Shown here: piece by piece, positions 51,071 through 60,531 of the stretch
Layout of the letters: the number at the start of each line of letters is the position of its first letter
Numbering within the stretch: position 1 is the first letter of the stretch
NCBI GenBank assembly: GCA_016194585.1
Contig: JACQBG010000010.1
Location: 1 to 64,000, forward strand
Source of the DNA: Gemmatimonadota bacterium
GTDB lineage: Bacteria; Gemmatimonadota; Gemmatimonadetes; Gemmatimonadales; Gemmatimonadaceae
Direction of reading: 5' to 3'
DNA: 64,000 bases
Translations under genes and position numbers: made by a program
The notes under the pieces: generated by a model
What the model saw: only the letters and a program-made list of their open reading frames with translations
What the model was told of the DNA's origin: nothing
Database searches by the model: none

Positions 51071-52363
51071 TCAAGTGTGAGTGGTGTCCGACGACGGTCC
51101 GAGACTCACCAGCGTCTGGCGCTCGGGCCCGAAAAAGGACGCGCACACCTCGCGCGCGTCGTCCTGCGTGATCGCGTCGATCTTCGCGAGCACCGCGTCG
51201 AGCGGGAGGAACGGTTCGTCGAACAATTCCACCGCCGCGGCGCGGTACATCCGGCTCGTCACCCCTTCCATCGACAGGGTGATCTGCCCCTTCAACTGCT
51301 GCTTCCCCATCGCCAGCTCGTCCGCGTCGACACCCTCCGCCGCGAGCCGCGCCAGCTCCACCCGTACCGCGTCGGCCGCCTGCGCGGCGGTGTCCGGGGC
51401 CGTGCCCAGGTACACCCCCTGCATGCCGGTGTCGACGTGGAACGATTGAAATGTATACACGGAATACGCGAGTCCCAGCTCTTCGCGCACGCGCTGGAAG
51501 AGCCGCGAGCTCATGCCGCCGCCCAGCAGCGTGTTCACGAGCATGAGCGTGTGGCGCCGGGGGTCCTTGTGCGGCACCGTCGGCGCGCCGAAGACGAGGT
51601 GCACCTGCTGCCCCTCCCGCTCGACATGGCGCTCGCACGGCGGCATGGGCGTCACGGGCGGGGCCACCAGCCGCTCGGCGTCGCCGCGGGGCACGTCCCC
51701 CCACCCGGTGGCCGCCAGCACCCCCAGCAGGGCCTCGTGCTCGACGTTCCCGCTCGCCGCCACGACGATCTGCGGCGGATGGTACGCCCGCCGGTGCAGC
51801 GCCCGGATGTCGTCGACGACCATCCGCCCCACGCTCTCGCGCGTGCCGAGGATGGAGTAGCCGAAGGGATGGGCGCCCCAGAGCGCCTCGTTGTGCAGCT
51901 CGAACACGAGGTCGTCGGGGGTGTCGTCGACCATCGCGATCTCCTCGAGCACCACCTTCCGCTCGAGCCGCAGGTCGGCGTCGCGCAGCAGGGGACGGAA
52001 GACGAGGTCGGCGAGCACGTCGGCCGCCTGCGGAAGGTGCTCGTCGAGCACGCGCGCCTGGTAGCAGGTGTGTTCGCGCGCCGTGTAGGCGTCGAGCGAC
52101 CCGCCGAGCGATTCGAGCGCCGAGGCGATGTCGCGCGCCGTGCGCCGCTCCGTCCCCTTGAACACGAGATGCTCGAGGAGGTGCGAGACCCCCATCTGGG
52201 GACGCGCCTCGTGGATCGAGGCCGCGCGCACCCAGGCCCCGATAGCGATCGACCGCACGCCCGGATAATGCTCCGAGAGTACGGTCAATCCGTTCGGCAA
52301 CACCGTGCGCTCGACTCCCCGCTCCGCCAGGGCGGACTCGAGGGAGACGGCGCCGTTGGGCAC
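51071..52363 (-). CDS. M16-family zinc peptidase (processing-protease type)
   Basis: This 430-aa protein has the inverted zinc motif HLLEH within GVSHLLEHLVFKGTERR, with the distal Glu in RLERKVVLEEIAM. The size fits the single-unit (about 420 aa) bacterial M16B type related to mitochondrial processing peptidase, often next to pnp. The GTG start used lies one base after the pnp stop, and the sequence directly enters RTVLPNGLTVLSE; upstream in-frame codons would overlap the pnp tail. No signal peptide. Confidence 0.93.
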   Translation of the reverse strand: MPNGAVSLESALAERGVERTVLPNGLTVLSEHYPGVRSIAIGAWVRAASIHEARPQMGVSHLLEHLVFKGTERRTARDIASALESLGGSLDAYTAREHTCYQARVLDEHLPQAADVLADLVFRPLLRDADLRLERKVVLEEIAMVDDTPDDLVFELHNEALWGAHPFGYSILGTRESVGRMVVDDIRALHRRAYHPPQIVVAASGNVEHEALLGVLAATGWGDVPRGDAERLVAPPVTPMPPCERHVEREGQQVHLVFGAPTVPHKDPRRHTLMLVNTLLGGGMSSRLFQRVREELGLAYSVYTFQSFHVDTGMQGVYLGTAPDTAAQAADAVRVELARLAAEGVDADELAMGKQQLKGQITLSMEGVTSRMYRAAAVELFDEPFLPLDAVLAKIDAITQDDAREVCASFFGPERQTLVSLGPSSDTTHT

Positions 52364-52364
52364 C

Positions 52365-54635
52365 TTAGCGCCCGCGGCCACCCCGGCCGCCGCCACGGCC
52401 ACCCCGGCCGCCGCGATCGCCGCCGCGGTCGCCACGCGGCTCGCGCGGACGATCCTCGCCGCCATCCGCGGCCGGGGCCGCCGGCCCGGCGGACCCGCCC
52501 TCGGCGTACGTCGCGTCGGCCGCGCCCGTGGCACCCGCCTCGTCCGCGCCCGGCTTCGGCACCAGCGCCTTCATCGACAGGCGCAGGCGGCCGCGCTCGT
52601 CACGGTCGATGAGCTTGACCTTCACGCGGTCGCCCTTCTTCACCACGTCCTCGGTCTTCTCCGTGCGGCCATGCTGCAGCTCGGAGATGTGCACGAGTCC
52701 TTCGGTACCCGGCATGATCTCGACGAAGGCGCCGAACGCCGTCGTGCTCTTCACCGGGCCTTCGTACGTCTCGCCGACGATCGGCTCGGCGGTGATGGCC
52801 TGCACCATCTGGCGCGCGCGCTCCATCGACTCGCTGCCGACGGCGGCGATCGTCACGAGGCCGCTGTCGTCGACCGTCAGCTCGGCGCCCGTCTCGTCCT
52901 GGATGCCGCGGATCGTCTTCCCCTTCGGTCCGATGAGGTCGCCGATCTTCTCGGGGTTGATCTGCACCGTCACGATGCGCGGCGCCCACGGGCTCATCTC
53001 CGTCTTCGGCTCCGCCATCGCCTTGTTCATCTCGCCGAGGATGTGCAGGCGGCCGTCCTTCGCCTGCGCGAGGGCCTCCTCCATCAGCTTCAGGTCGAGC
53101 CCCTGGATCTTGATGTCCATCTGGATCGACGTGATCCCGTCCTTCGTCCCGGCGACCTTGAAGTCCATGTCGCCGAGGTGGTCCTCGGTGCCGAGGATGT
53201 CGGTGAGGATCGCGTACTTCTTCCCTTCCTTGATGAGCCCCATCGCCACGCCGGCCACCGCGGCCTTCATCGGCACGCCGGCGTCGAACAGCGAGAGCGA
53301 GCCGCCGCACACCGACGCCATCGAGCTCGAGCCGTTGCTCTCGAGCACGTCGCTCACGATGCGGATGGTGTAGGGGAACTCCTCGAACGCCGGCAGCACG
53401 CCCATGAGCGCGCGCTCGGCGAGGTTGCCGTGGCCGATCTCGCGGCGGCTCGTGCCGCGCATCGGGCGCACCTCGCCCGTGGAGAACGGCGGGAAGTTGT
53501 AGTGGAGCATGAACGACTTGGTGGTCTCCTTCGCGTCGTCGATGCTGTCCATGCGCTGCACGTCGTTGGCCGTGCCGAGCGTCGCGGCGACGAGCGCCTG
53601 CGTCTGCCCGCGCGTGAAGAGCGCCGAGCCGTGGGCGCGCGGGAGGAGCGACGTGTCGATGCTGATCGGGCGCACTTCGGTCGGCTTGCGGCCGTCGACG
53701 CGGAGCCCCGTCTCGAGCACCTGCGCGCGCAGCGCGTCGTACTCGAGGTCGCCGAGCACGGCGCCGATGAAGCCGTGCTCCGTCTCCGGCAGTTCGGCCT
53801 TGAGCAGGTCCTTGACGGCGCTCTTGACCTTCTCCACCGCCTGGATGCGCGTGTGCTTGTCCTTCTGGTTGATGGCGGCGAGGATCTTCTTCTCGGCCTC
53901 CGCCTTGACGCGCTTGATGACGGCCGCGGGCGTCTCGGCCTTCTTCCATTCCATCTTCTCGGCGCGTTCCTTGCCGAGCAGCTCGTTCTGCATGCCGATC
54001 AGCTCGCGGATGCCGCCCTGCGCGATCTTGAGCGCCTGGATGACGTCGTCCTCGTGGATCTCGAGCGCGCCGCCCTCGACCATCATGATCGAGTCCTGCG
54101 AGCCGGCGACGACGAGGTCCATGTCGCTGTACTCGAGCTGCTGGAACGTCGGGTTGAGCACCCAGTTCCCCTGCACGCGGCCGACGCGCACGCCGGCGAT
54201 CGGCTCGGCGAACGGGATGCGCGACGCGTTCAGCGCGAACGACGTGGCGACGAGGCCGAGCACGTCGGCGTCGTTCTCCTGGTCGGCGGAGATGACGTAG
54301 AGGAACACCTGGACTTCGTTCTTGAAGCCCTCGGGGAAGAGCGGTCGGATGGAGCGGTCGATGATGCGGCAGGAGAGGATCTCCTCGTCGCGCGGCCGTC
54401 CCTCACGCTTGATGAAGCCGCCCGGGATCTTGCCGGCGGCGTACGTCTTCTCCTTGTACTCGACGGTGAGCGGGAAGAAGGGGAGCGTGCTCTCCTTGTC
54501 GCTCACGGTCACGGCGGCGAGCACCATCGTGTCGCCAAAGCGGACGAGCGCGGAACCCGCAGCCTGCTTCGCCATGCGCCCCGTCTCGATCGTGAGAGGG
54601 CGGCCGGCGAACGTCCGTTCAATGCGATGCATCAT
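52365..54635 (-). CDS. pnp: Polynucleotide phosphorylase with Gly/Arg-rich tail
   Basis: PNPase (756 aa) degrades RNA phosphorolytically. Two RNase PH-like domains flank a helical linker; the second carries the AHGSALFTRGQTQALV, FSTGEVRPMRGTSRREIGHG and GTEDHLGDMDFKVAGT motifs. KH (about 560-620) and S1 (about 630-700) domains follow. Unusually, about 45 residues follow the S1 domain and end in an Arg/Gly-rich RGG-type stretch, likely to bind RNA or partners. Start at the first of two adjacent ATGs. An attenuator hairpin lies between rpsO and this gene. Confidence 0.96.
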   Translation of the reverse strand: MMHRIERTFAGRPLTIETGRMAKQAAGSALVRFGDTMVLAAVTVSDKESTLPFFPLTVEYKEKTYAAGKIPGGFIKREGRPRDEEILSCRIIDRSIRPLFPEGFKNEVQVFLYVISADQENDADVLGLVATSFALNASRIPFAEPIAGVRVGRVQGNWVLNPTFQQLEYSDMDLVVAGSQDSIMMVEGGALEIHEDDVIQALKIAQGGIRELIGMQNELLGKERAEKMEWKKAETPAAVIKRVKAEAEKKILAAINQKDKHTRIQAVEKVKSAVKDLLKAELPETEHGFIGAVLGDLEYDALRAQVLETGLRVDGRKPTEVRPISIDTSLLPRAHGSALFTRGQTQALVAATLGTANDVQRMDSIDDAKETTKSFMLHYNFPPFSTGEVRPMRGTSRREIGHGNLAERALMGVLPAFEEFPYTIRIVSDVLESNGSSSMASVCGGSLSLFDAGVPMKAAVAGVAMGLIKEGKKYAILTDILGTEDHLGDMDFKVAGTKDGITSIQMDIKIQGLDLKLMEEALAQAKDGRLHILGEMNKAMAEPKTEMSPWAPRIVTVQINPEKIGDLIGPKGKTIRGIQDETGAELTVDDSGLVTIAAVGSESMERARQMVQAITAEPIVGETYEGPVKSTTAFGAFVEIMPGTEGLVHISELQHGRTEKTEDVVKKGDRVKVKLIDRDERGRLRLSMKALVPKPGADEAGATGAADATYAEGGSAGPAAPAADGGEDRPREPRGDRGGDRGGRGGRGGGRGGRGR

Positions 54636-54659
54636 TGCTTTTTTCTCTCGGGAATGCAC

Positions 54660-54690
54660 AAAAAGCGCGGTCCGCAGAGGGCGGCCGCGC
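54660..54690 (-). terminator. Intrinsic terminator/attenuator between rpsO and pnp
   Basis: On the minus strand, GCGCGGCCGC pairs with GCGG-A-CCGCGC (one bulge) and is followed by five T residues. It should end many rpsO transcripts, letting only part read into pnp. Confidence 0.75.
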
Positions 54691-54710
54691 GATTCGTGTC
54701 ATGCGTTGTC

Positions 54711-54971
54711 TTAATAACGGAGGCCAAGATCGGAGATGATCTTCCGATAGCTCTCGAGGTCGGTGCGCTTCAGGTAGTCGAGCAGGCGGCGACGCTTGCC
54801 CACCATCTTGAGGAGACCGCGCCGGCCATGGTGATCCTTGGCGTGCTGACGGAAGTGATCGGTCAGATAGTTGATCCGTTCCGTGAGCACCGCCACCTGC
54901 ACCTGGCTCGACCCCGTGTCGGTCTCGTGCTGGCGATTCTTCTCGATCGCCGCAGACTTCGTGAATACCAT
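54711..54971 (-). CDS. rpsO: Ribosomal protein uS15
   Basis: uS15 (86 aa) binds the central domain of 16S rRNA. Family landmarks [45 protein letters not shown] and the terminal ISDLGLR are present. Classic rpsO-pnp arrangement with its own promoter. Confidence 0.98.
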   Translation of the reverse strand: MVFTKSAAIEKNRQHETDTGSSQVQVAVLTERINYLTDHFRQHAKDHHGRRGLLKMVGKRRRLLDYLKRTDLESYRKIISDLGLRY

Positions 54972-55268
54972 GTCTTTGTCCCTGTCCCTATGCTGTCATT
55001 TGGTTGTAGCATAACAACATAGCGTGTTTTTTGATGGATGTAAAGGGGTTCGATCCCGCGCGGCGAACTGCCTGCCGGATGCCCCCTCCCAAAAAGAAAC
55101 CGCTGGTCCCGCGCCCAGAAGAACGGCGGGGGGCGGCGTTGCCGCCCGATCAGATCTGATCATCCATGATCCGTTCTGATCCCCCCAGAACTTCGTCGGC
55201 TCGTACATCTGCCCCGCCGACTCCCGGCCCGTATGCCTGCTCTGCCGACTCCGGGCTCCGAGGCGGCC
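54972..55268. other. Intergenic stretch between rseP and rpsO
   Basis: About 300 bp without a gene. It holds the rpsO promoter, a 14-bp palindrome GATCAGATCTGATC (55148-55161), and a degenerate repeat of about 20 bp (CTGCCCCGCCGACTCCCGG-like, near 55209 and 55235). Minus-strand ORFs there lack any recognisable similarity. Confidence 0.5.
55016..55044 (-). promoter_or_regulatory. Promoter of rpsO-pnp
   Basis: Minus-strand -35 TTTACA (55039-55044), 17-bp spacer, -10 TATGTT (55016-55021). The start would be near 55009, giving a ~38-nt leader before rpsO. Confidence 0.75.
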
Positions 55269-56438
55269 CTACTTCATGAAGCTCAGCACCAACGACTTCA
55301 GGTCGTTGAACATCACCGTCACGAAGAGCAGCCCGATCAGCGCCAGCCCGGCCCGCATGATCCACTCCTTCGTCCGGTCGCTGAACGGCTTCCCCTTCAC
55401 CCCTTCGGCGACCGTCACCAGGATCTGGCCGCCGTCGAGGATCGGCACCGGCAGGAGGTTCAGCACCGCGAGGTTGATGCTCAGGAACGCGATCAGCGTG
55501 AACAGCGACTCCACCCCCGACCTCGCGGCGGCGACCGACGTGCGGGCGATCGCGATCGGCCCGCCCAGCGTCGACACGCTCACCGTGCCGCGCAGCAGCC
55601 CTCCCAGCACGCCGAGCACGGAACCGCCCATGGCCCAGGTCGCATGCCAGCCGCTCCGCACGGCCTCGCCGAACCCGATCGGCTCGCTGGCCACCCGGTT
55701 CATCGGCCACGCGCCCACCTTCCCCGCCCGCTCCGCTTTCCCGGTGACCGGGTTCGGCACCTCCTGTGCGACGGGCACGAGCTGCACCGTCAGCCGCTGC
55801 GTGCCGCGCGCGATCTCGAACGCGACCGGCGTGCCCGCGCTCGCCGACACCACCTGCGCCATGTCGCTCCAGCTCTTGATGCGCTGCCCGTTCAGGGCGA
55901 CGATGCTGTCGCCGTGCTGGAGTCCCGCCTGCTGCGCCGGCATGCCGGCGACGAGCGAATCGACGACCGCGGGCACGTACTGGCGCCCGCTCACGGCGAA
56001 GATCCCCGTCGACACGACGATCGTGAGCAGGGCGTTCATCGTCACGCCGGCGACGAGGATCACCACCCGCGCCCACGTGGGCTTCGACTCGAACCAGCGG
56101 TCGCTCGGCACGGGCTTCGGGCCGTGCGGCACCATCGCCTCGGGGTCCCAGTCCGGTCCGTGCTCCACGCCCTCGGCCACCGTCTCGTTGCCGCCCTCGA
56201 GCACCGACGCCGTCTCGTCGTCGCGCGACGCCATCCGCACGTAGCCGCCGATCGGCAGCACCGAGATCACGTACTCCGTCTCGGCGCCGCGGCGGCGCCA
56301 CCGGAAGATCGGCCGCCCCCAGCCGAGGGAGAAGCGCGGCGCGTACACGCCCACCGCCTTCGCGGCGACGAAGTGCCCGAACTCGTGCACGAACACGACG
56401 ATGCCCAGCACGATGATGGGCGAGAGGAAGGCGAGCAT
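55269..56438 (-). CDS. rseP: Site-2 intramembrane metalloprotease RseP
   Basis: RseP (389 aa) cleaves membrane-bound substrates such as anti-sigma factors and signal-peptide remnants. The zinc motif His18-Glu19-x-x-His22 (VHEFGH) is in the first helix, and the second metal motif is LLPVPILDGG near residue 320. There is one PDZ domain (about 155-235), where E. coli RseP has two. Acidic loop at about 75-100. The ATG overlaps the dxr stop. Confidence 0.95.
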   Translation of the reverse strand: MLAFLSPIIVLGIVVFVHEFGHFVAAKAVGVYAPRFSLGWGRPIFRWRRRGAETEYVISVLPIGGYVRMASRDDETASVLEGGNETVAEGVEHGPDWDPEAMVPHGPKPVPSDRWFESKPTWARVVILVAGVTMNALLTIVVSTGIFAVSGRQYVPAVVDSLVAGMPAQQAGLQHGDSIVALNGQRIKSWSDMAQVVSASAGTPVAFEIARGTQRLTVQLVPVAQEVPNPVTGKAERAGKVGAWPMNRVASEPIGFGEAVRSGWHATWAMGGSVLGVLGGLLRGTVSVSTLGGPIAIARTSVAAARSGVESLFTLIAFLSINLAVLNLLPVPILDGGQILVTVAEGVKGKPFSDRTKEWIMRAGLALIGLLFVTVMFNDLKSLVLSFMK

Positions 56439-57556
56439 CAGGCGCGCTCCCGCACGAAGGCGCGGGCCGCCGCGTCGGCGGCGAGCAGCGAGGCCCGGTC
56501 GTGTCCCGGCATCGCGCCGTGCGCGTCGAGCGCCTCGCCGATGCGCGTGGCGATGTCTCCGAACGTCATGCGTCCCTCGAGGAAGAGCGCGACCGCCTGT
56601 TCGTTGGCCGCATTGAACACCGCGGGCGCCGCGCCACCGGCGCGTCCCGCCGCGATGCCGTGCCCGAGCGCCGGGAAGGCGTCGTGGCGCACCGGTTCGA
56701 ACGTGAGCGGGCTCGCCTGCACCGGGTCGAACCGTGGTACCCCGGAGTCGGCGACGCGTTCGGGATGCGTCAGCGCGTAGAGCACCGGCAGCTCCATCGA
56801 CGGCACCCCCAGCTGCGCGACGACGCTCCCGTCGACGAACTCGACCATCGAGTGCACGACGCTCTGCGGGTGCACGACGACCTCGATGCGGTCGTACGGG
56901 AGGCCGAAGAGGAAGTGGGCCTCGATCACCTCGAGCGCCTTGTTGGCGAGCGTCGCGCTGTCGATGCTGATCTTGCGCCCCATCGACCACGTGGGATGGT
57001 TGAGCGCGTCGGCGCGCGTCGCCGTGGCGAGGCGCGCCGCGTCCCAGGTGCGGAACGGGCCGCCGCTCGCCGTGATGATGAGCCGCTGCACCTCCGACGG
57101 GTCGTGGTCGCCCATGCACTGGAGGATCGCCGAGTGCTCGGAGTCGACGGGGACGATCTCGCCCCCCCCGCGCGCCGCGGCGGCCGCGGCGAGCTCGCCG
57201 GCGACGACGAGCGTCTCCTTGTTGGCGAGCGCGACGCGCTTCCCCGACTCGAGCGCGGCGAGCGTCGCGTCGAGCCCCGCCGCGCCGACGATCGCGTTGA
57301 TCACCACGTCGACGTCGTCGCGCGTCGCCGCGCGCACGAGCGCGCCGGCACCGCGATCCCAGCCGGGGCGCGCGCCGCCGCCGGCGACGAGTCCCACGTA
57401 CGCGGGCGCCCAGGCGTCTTCCTGCTCGGCGAGCAGCGCCGCGTTCTCGTGCGCCGTGAGCGCGACGACGCGGAACCGGGCGCGCTGGCGGTCGAGCACG
57501 CGCAACGCGGTGGTGCCGATGGACCCGGTGGAGCCGAGGATCGCGACGCCCTGCAT
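56438..57556 (-). CDS. dxr: 1-deoxy-D-xylulose 5-phosphate reductoisomerase
   Basis: Dxr (372 aa) makes MEP in the non-mevalonate isoprenoid pathway, the target of fosmidomycin. NADPH-binding GSTGSIG at the N-terminus, NKETLVVAGEL, and the metal/substrate site VDSEHSAI and SATLANKALE are intact. The ATG giving MQGVAILGSTGSIG is used; a GTG at 57595 that overlaps the cdsA stop (GTGA) is also possible. Confidence 0.96.
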   Translation of the reverse strand: MQGVAILGSTGSIGTTALRVLDRQRARFRVVALTAHENAALLAEQEDAWAPAYVGLVAGGGARPGWDRGAGALVRAATRDDVDVVINAIVGAAGLDATLAALESGKRVALANKETLVVAGELAAAAAARGGGEIVPVDSEHSAILQCMGDHDPSEVQRLIITASGGPFRTWDAARLATATRADALNHPTWSMGRKISIDSATLANKALEVIEAHFLFGLPYDRIEVVVHPQSVVHSMVEFVDGSVVAQLGVPSMELPVLYALTHPERVADSGVPRFDPVQASPLTFEPVRHDAFPALGHGIAAGRAGGAAPAVFNAANEQAVALFLEGRMTFGDIATRIGEALDAHGAMPGHDRASLLAADAAARAFVRERA

Positions 57557-57591
57557 GCCGCCGTCCGGTCGCGCGCCGGTCGCGCCGCCGC

Positions 57592-58449
57592 TCACCGCGG
57601 CGCCGGTACGAGCAGCCAGCTGAGCAGCACGTAGCCGAGCGGGAGGGTGAAGAGGAGCGAGTCGACGCGGTCGAGCATCCCCCCGTGGCCGGGGATGAGA
57701 TGCGAGCTGTCCTTCACGCCGACTTCGCGCTTGAACATCGACTCGACGAGGTCCCCGAGCTGCGCGGCAACGCTCAGGAGCGCGCCGACGCCGATCGCGA
57801 CCGGCAATCGCAGCGTGACCATCGCCCACGACGGCAGCGCCACGCGGGCATAGATCACGCCGATGACCACCGCGGCGAGCAGCCCACCGACGGCGCCCGC
57901 GACCGTCTTGCCCGGGCTCACGGTCGGCATGAGCTTGCGCACGCCGAGCCAGCGGCCGACGGCATACGCGCCGGTGTCGGTGCCCCACGTGAGCAGCAGC
58001 GGGAACGCGACGAGGGCGGTCCCCGCGCCGGCGCCGATCACGTACGGGTGGTAGCGCAGCCCGTAGGCGAAGGCGAGCATGCCGCCCGTGTAGAACACGC
58101 CGAGGAGCGTGAGCCCCACGGCCTCGAGCGGCTTCCCCGCCGAGCCGCGCGCGAAGAGCGCGGCCACGAGGAGTTCGAGCACGACGAGCATGAGGAGGCT
58201 CACCGGGGGCACCCAGAGGCCGAGCGTGCGCGCGTGCACGAGCAGCGGCACGAGCGCGGCGAGGGTGACGCCGTGCGCGTGCAGCGGACGGCTCCCCGTG
58301 TCGCGCGAGAGCGCGAAGAACTCGTGCGCCGCGAGCCCAGAGGCCACCGAGAGCAGCACGGCGAGCCAGGCGCCCCCCAGCCATACGAGGGCGACGACCG
58401 CGGGAGCGGCCACGACGGCGAACGCCAGGCGCTTGGGGAAATCAGACAC
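57592..58449 (-). CDS. cdsA: Phosphatidate cytidylyltransferase CdsA
   Basis: CdsA (285 aa) makes CDP-diacylglycerol for phospholipid synthesis. It has seven to eight membrane helices and the C-terminal signature DSSHLIPGHGGMLDRVDS, preceded by SPGKTVAGA. GTG start (VSDFPKRLAF). Placed between uppS and dxr as in many bacteria. Confidence 0.96.
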   Translation of the reverse strand: MSDFPKRLAFAVVAAPAVVALVWLGGAWLAVLLSVASGLAAHEFFALSRDTGSRPLHAHGVTLAALVPLLVHARTLGLWVPPVSLLMLVVLELLVAALFARGSAGKPLEAVGLTLLGVFYTGGMLAFAYGLRYHPYVIGAGAGTALVAFPLLLTWGTDTGAYAVGRWLGVRKLMPTVSPGKTVAGAVGGLLAAVVIGVIYARVALPSWAMVTLRLPVAIGVGALLSVAAQLGDLVESMFKREVGVKDSSHLIPGHGGMLDRVDSLLFTLPLGYVLLSWLLVPAPR

Positions 58450-58484
58450 GGGTTGTCGGTCGCGGCGTGCGGAGGACGGAAGGC

Positions 58485-59237
58485 TCAGACGGCGACGCGG
58501 CCGAACCGGCGGTCGCGGCTCTGGTAGTCGAGGATCGCTTCGTACAGGTCGCGCCGGCCGAAGTCGGGCCACAGCACCGGCGAGATGTACAACTCGGTGT
58601 ACGCGACCTGCCAGAGCAGGAAGTTGGAGATGCGCTGTTCGCCCGACGTGCGGATGAGCAGGTCGGGGTCGGGGCAGTCGGCGGTGAACAACTTGCCGGC
58701 GAAGGCGCGTTCGTCGATCTGATCGGGAGCGAGCCGGCCGGCGGCGACGTCCTCGGCGAGGAGGCGCGCCGCGCGCACGAGCTCGGCGCGCGCGCCGTAC
58801 GAGATGAAGAGGTTGAGCCGCAGTTTCGTGTTGTGCGCCGTCTGCTGCATCACGCGGTCGACGGCGGCCGCCGCCGCGGGAGTGAGCCGCGCGAGCTCGC
58901 CGAGCATACGCACCTGCACCCCCTGCGCGTCGAGCTCGTCGGCTTCCTTCTGGATGTATTCCTCGAGCAGCGACATGAGCGCCGACACCTCGCCGGCCGG
59001 CCGCTGCCAGTTCTCCTGCGAGAAGGCGAACAGCGACAGCACCTCGACGCCGGCCTCGATCGCGCCCTCGACGACCTCGCGCACCGCCTTCATGCCGCTG
59101 CGATGCCCGAGCGGGCGCGGCAGCATCCGTCCTCTCGCCCAGCGACCGTTGCCGTCCATGATGATGGCGACGTGCTTCGGGGCGCCGCCGTGCTCGCGGA
59201 GCTGGTCCAGGAGGTCGGAAGCGAGGGACGTCGACAC
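58485..59237 (-). CDS. uppS: Undecaprenyl diphosphate synthase
   Basis: UppS (250 aa) condenses isoprenyl units to the C55 carrier lipid for wall synthesis. Catalytic Asp28 lies in IIMDGNGRWA; the substrate-binding SFAFSQENW-like segment is LFAFSQENW, and the C-terminal DLLIRTSGEQRISNFLLWQ is present. GTG start, directly after the frr stop (1 bp). Confidence 0.97.
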   Translation of the reverse strand: MSTSLASDLLDQLREHGGAPKHVAIIMDGNGRWARGRMLPRPLGHRSGMKAVREVVEGAIEAGVEVLSLFAFSQENWQRPAGEVSALMSLLEEYIQKEADELDAQGVQVRMLGELARLTPAAAAAVDRVMQQTAHNTKLRLNLFISYGARAELVRAARLLAEDVAAGRLAPDQIDERAFAGKLFTADCPDPDLLIRTSGEQRISNFLLWQVAYTELYISPVLWPDFGRRDLYEAILDYQSRDRRFGRVAV

Positions 59238-59238
59238 G

Positions 59239-59793
59239 TCAGACTTCCATGATCTCGGCTTCCTTGGCCTTCATGATCGCGTCGACCTTGGCGATGTACT
59301 CGTCGTGCAGCTTCTGGAGGTCCTTCTCGGCGTGCTTCACGTCGTCCTCGCTCACGCCGTCGAGCTTCTTGAGGAGTTCGCGCGAATGCGTGCGCGCGTG
59401 GCGCACCGCGATGCGGCCGTCCTCGGCGTACTTGTGCAGCACCTTCACGAGGTCCTTGCGGCGCTGCTCGTTCATCGCCGGCAGGGGCACGCGGATGACG
59501 CCCCCCTGGATGGCCGGGTCGAGGCCGAGGTCCGACTCGCGGATCGCCTTCTCGACGGCCTTGATCTGTCCCTTGTCGAAGGGCGTCACGAGGAGCACGC
59601 GCGGCTCCGGCGCCGACACCTGCGCGCACTGGTTCATCGGCAGGAAGGCGCCGTACATCTCGACCTTCACGACGTCGAGCATCGCCGGCTGGGCCTTGCC
59701 CGAGCGCACGGTCGCGAACTCGCGCTTCGCCGCCTCCACGCCCTTGTCCATCGCGGCGCGGCAGTCCTTCATGATGTTCTGGATGGTGCTCAT
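59239..59793 (-). CDS. frr: Ribosome recycling factor
   Basis: RRF (184 aa) splits post-termination ribosomes with EF-G. The family signature [19 protein letters not shown] near the N-terminus and the KQLH-type end helices ([23 protein letters not shown]) are clear. The ATG overlaps the pyrH stop (ATGA). Confidence 0.97.
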   Translation of the reverse strand: MSTIQNIMKDCRAAMDKGVEAAKREFATVRSGKAQPAMLDVVKVEMYGAFLPMNQCAQVSAPEPRVLLVTPFDKGQIKAVEKAIRESDLGLDPAIQGGVIRVPLPAMNEQRRKDLVKVLHKYAEDGRIAVRHARTHSRELLKKLDGVSEDDVKHAEKDLQKLHDEYIAKVDAIMKAKEAEIMEV

Positions 59794-60524
59794 GATACGA
59801 GGGTCCCCACCCGCTCGCCGCGCAGGGCCTTCAGCACGGTGCCGGGTTTGTTGATGTTCAACACGATCAACGGGAGGTGGTTCTCCTTGCAGAGCGTGAT
59901 GGCGGTCTGGTCCATCACGCCGAGCTCGCCGTGCATCACCTCACGGTAGCTGATGTTCTTGTACTTCTTGGCGCCGGGCGTCGTCTTGGGATCGGCGTCG
60001 TACACGCCGTCGACGCTCGTCGCCTTGATGATCACGTCGGCCTTCATCTGGATGCCGCGCAGCACCGCCGCGGTGTCGGTGCTGAAGTACGGGTTCCCCG
60101 TGCCGCCGGCGAAGATCACGGCGCGCCCCTTCTCGAGGTGGCGCAGGGCGCGCCGCCGGATGTAGGGCTCGGCGAGCTCCTCCATGCGGATCGCCGTCAT
60201 CACGCGCGTGTCGAGCCCTTCCTTCTCCATGATGTCCTGGAAGGCGAGCGCGTTGATGACCGTGCCGAGCATCCCCATGTAATCGGCGCTGACGCGGTCC
60301 ATCCCCATCTTCGAGATCTGCGACCCGCGGACGATGTTGCCGCCGCCGATGACGAGCCCGATCTGCGCGCCCAGCGCGGCGATCTCCTTGATCTCGCGGG
60401 CGTACTTGGTGATCACCTGGAAGTCGAACCCCGACCCCTGCCCTCCGGCGAGTGCCTCGCCGGAGAGCTTGAGCAGCACGCGCGGGTACTTCAGCGCGCC
60501 CTTCCCCCGGGGTTTCGCGGCCAT
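59790..60524 (-). CDS. pyrH: Uridylate kinase
   Basis: PyrH (244 aa) phosphorylates UMP. Amino-acid-kinase fold: [10 protein letters not shown] at the start, the GGGNIVRG phosphate loop, the UMP-site [14 protein letters not shown] and the [19 protein letters not shown] block. 7 bp after tsf, ahead of frr. Confidence 0.97.
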   Translation of the reverse strand: MAAKPRGKGALKYPRVLLKLSGEALAGGQGSGFDFQVITKYAREIKEIAALGAQIGLVIGGGNIVRGSQISKMGMDRVSADYMGMLGTVINALAFQDIMEKEGLDTRVMTAIRMEELAEPYIRRRALRHLEKGRAVIFAGGTGNPYFSTDTAAVLRGIQMKADVIIKATSVDGVYDADPKTTPGAKKYKNISYREVMHGELGVMDQTAITLCKENHLPLIVLNINKPGTVLKALRGERVGTLVS

Positions 60525-60531
60525 CGCCGGC

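Noticed and set aside
52305-55022. 905-codon plus-strand frame opposite pnp
   Set aside because: Antisense shadow of pnp and rpsO; His/Arg/Asp-rich and motif-free.
55148-55161. Palindrome GATCAGATCTGATC as an operator
   Set aside because: It is more than 100 bp upstream of the rpsO promoter, composed of GATC units, and no regulator gene is near.
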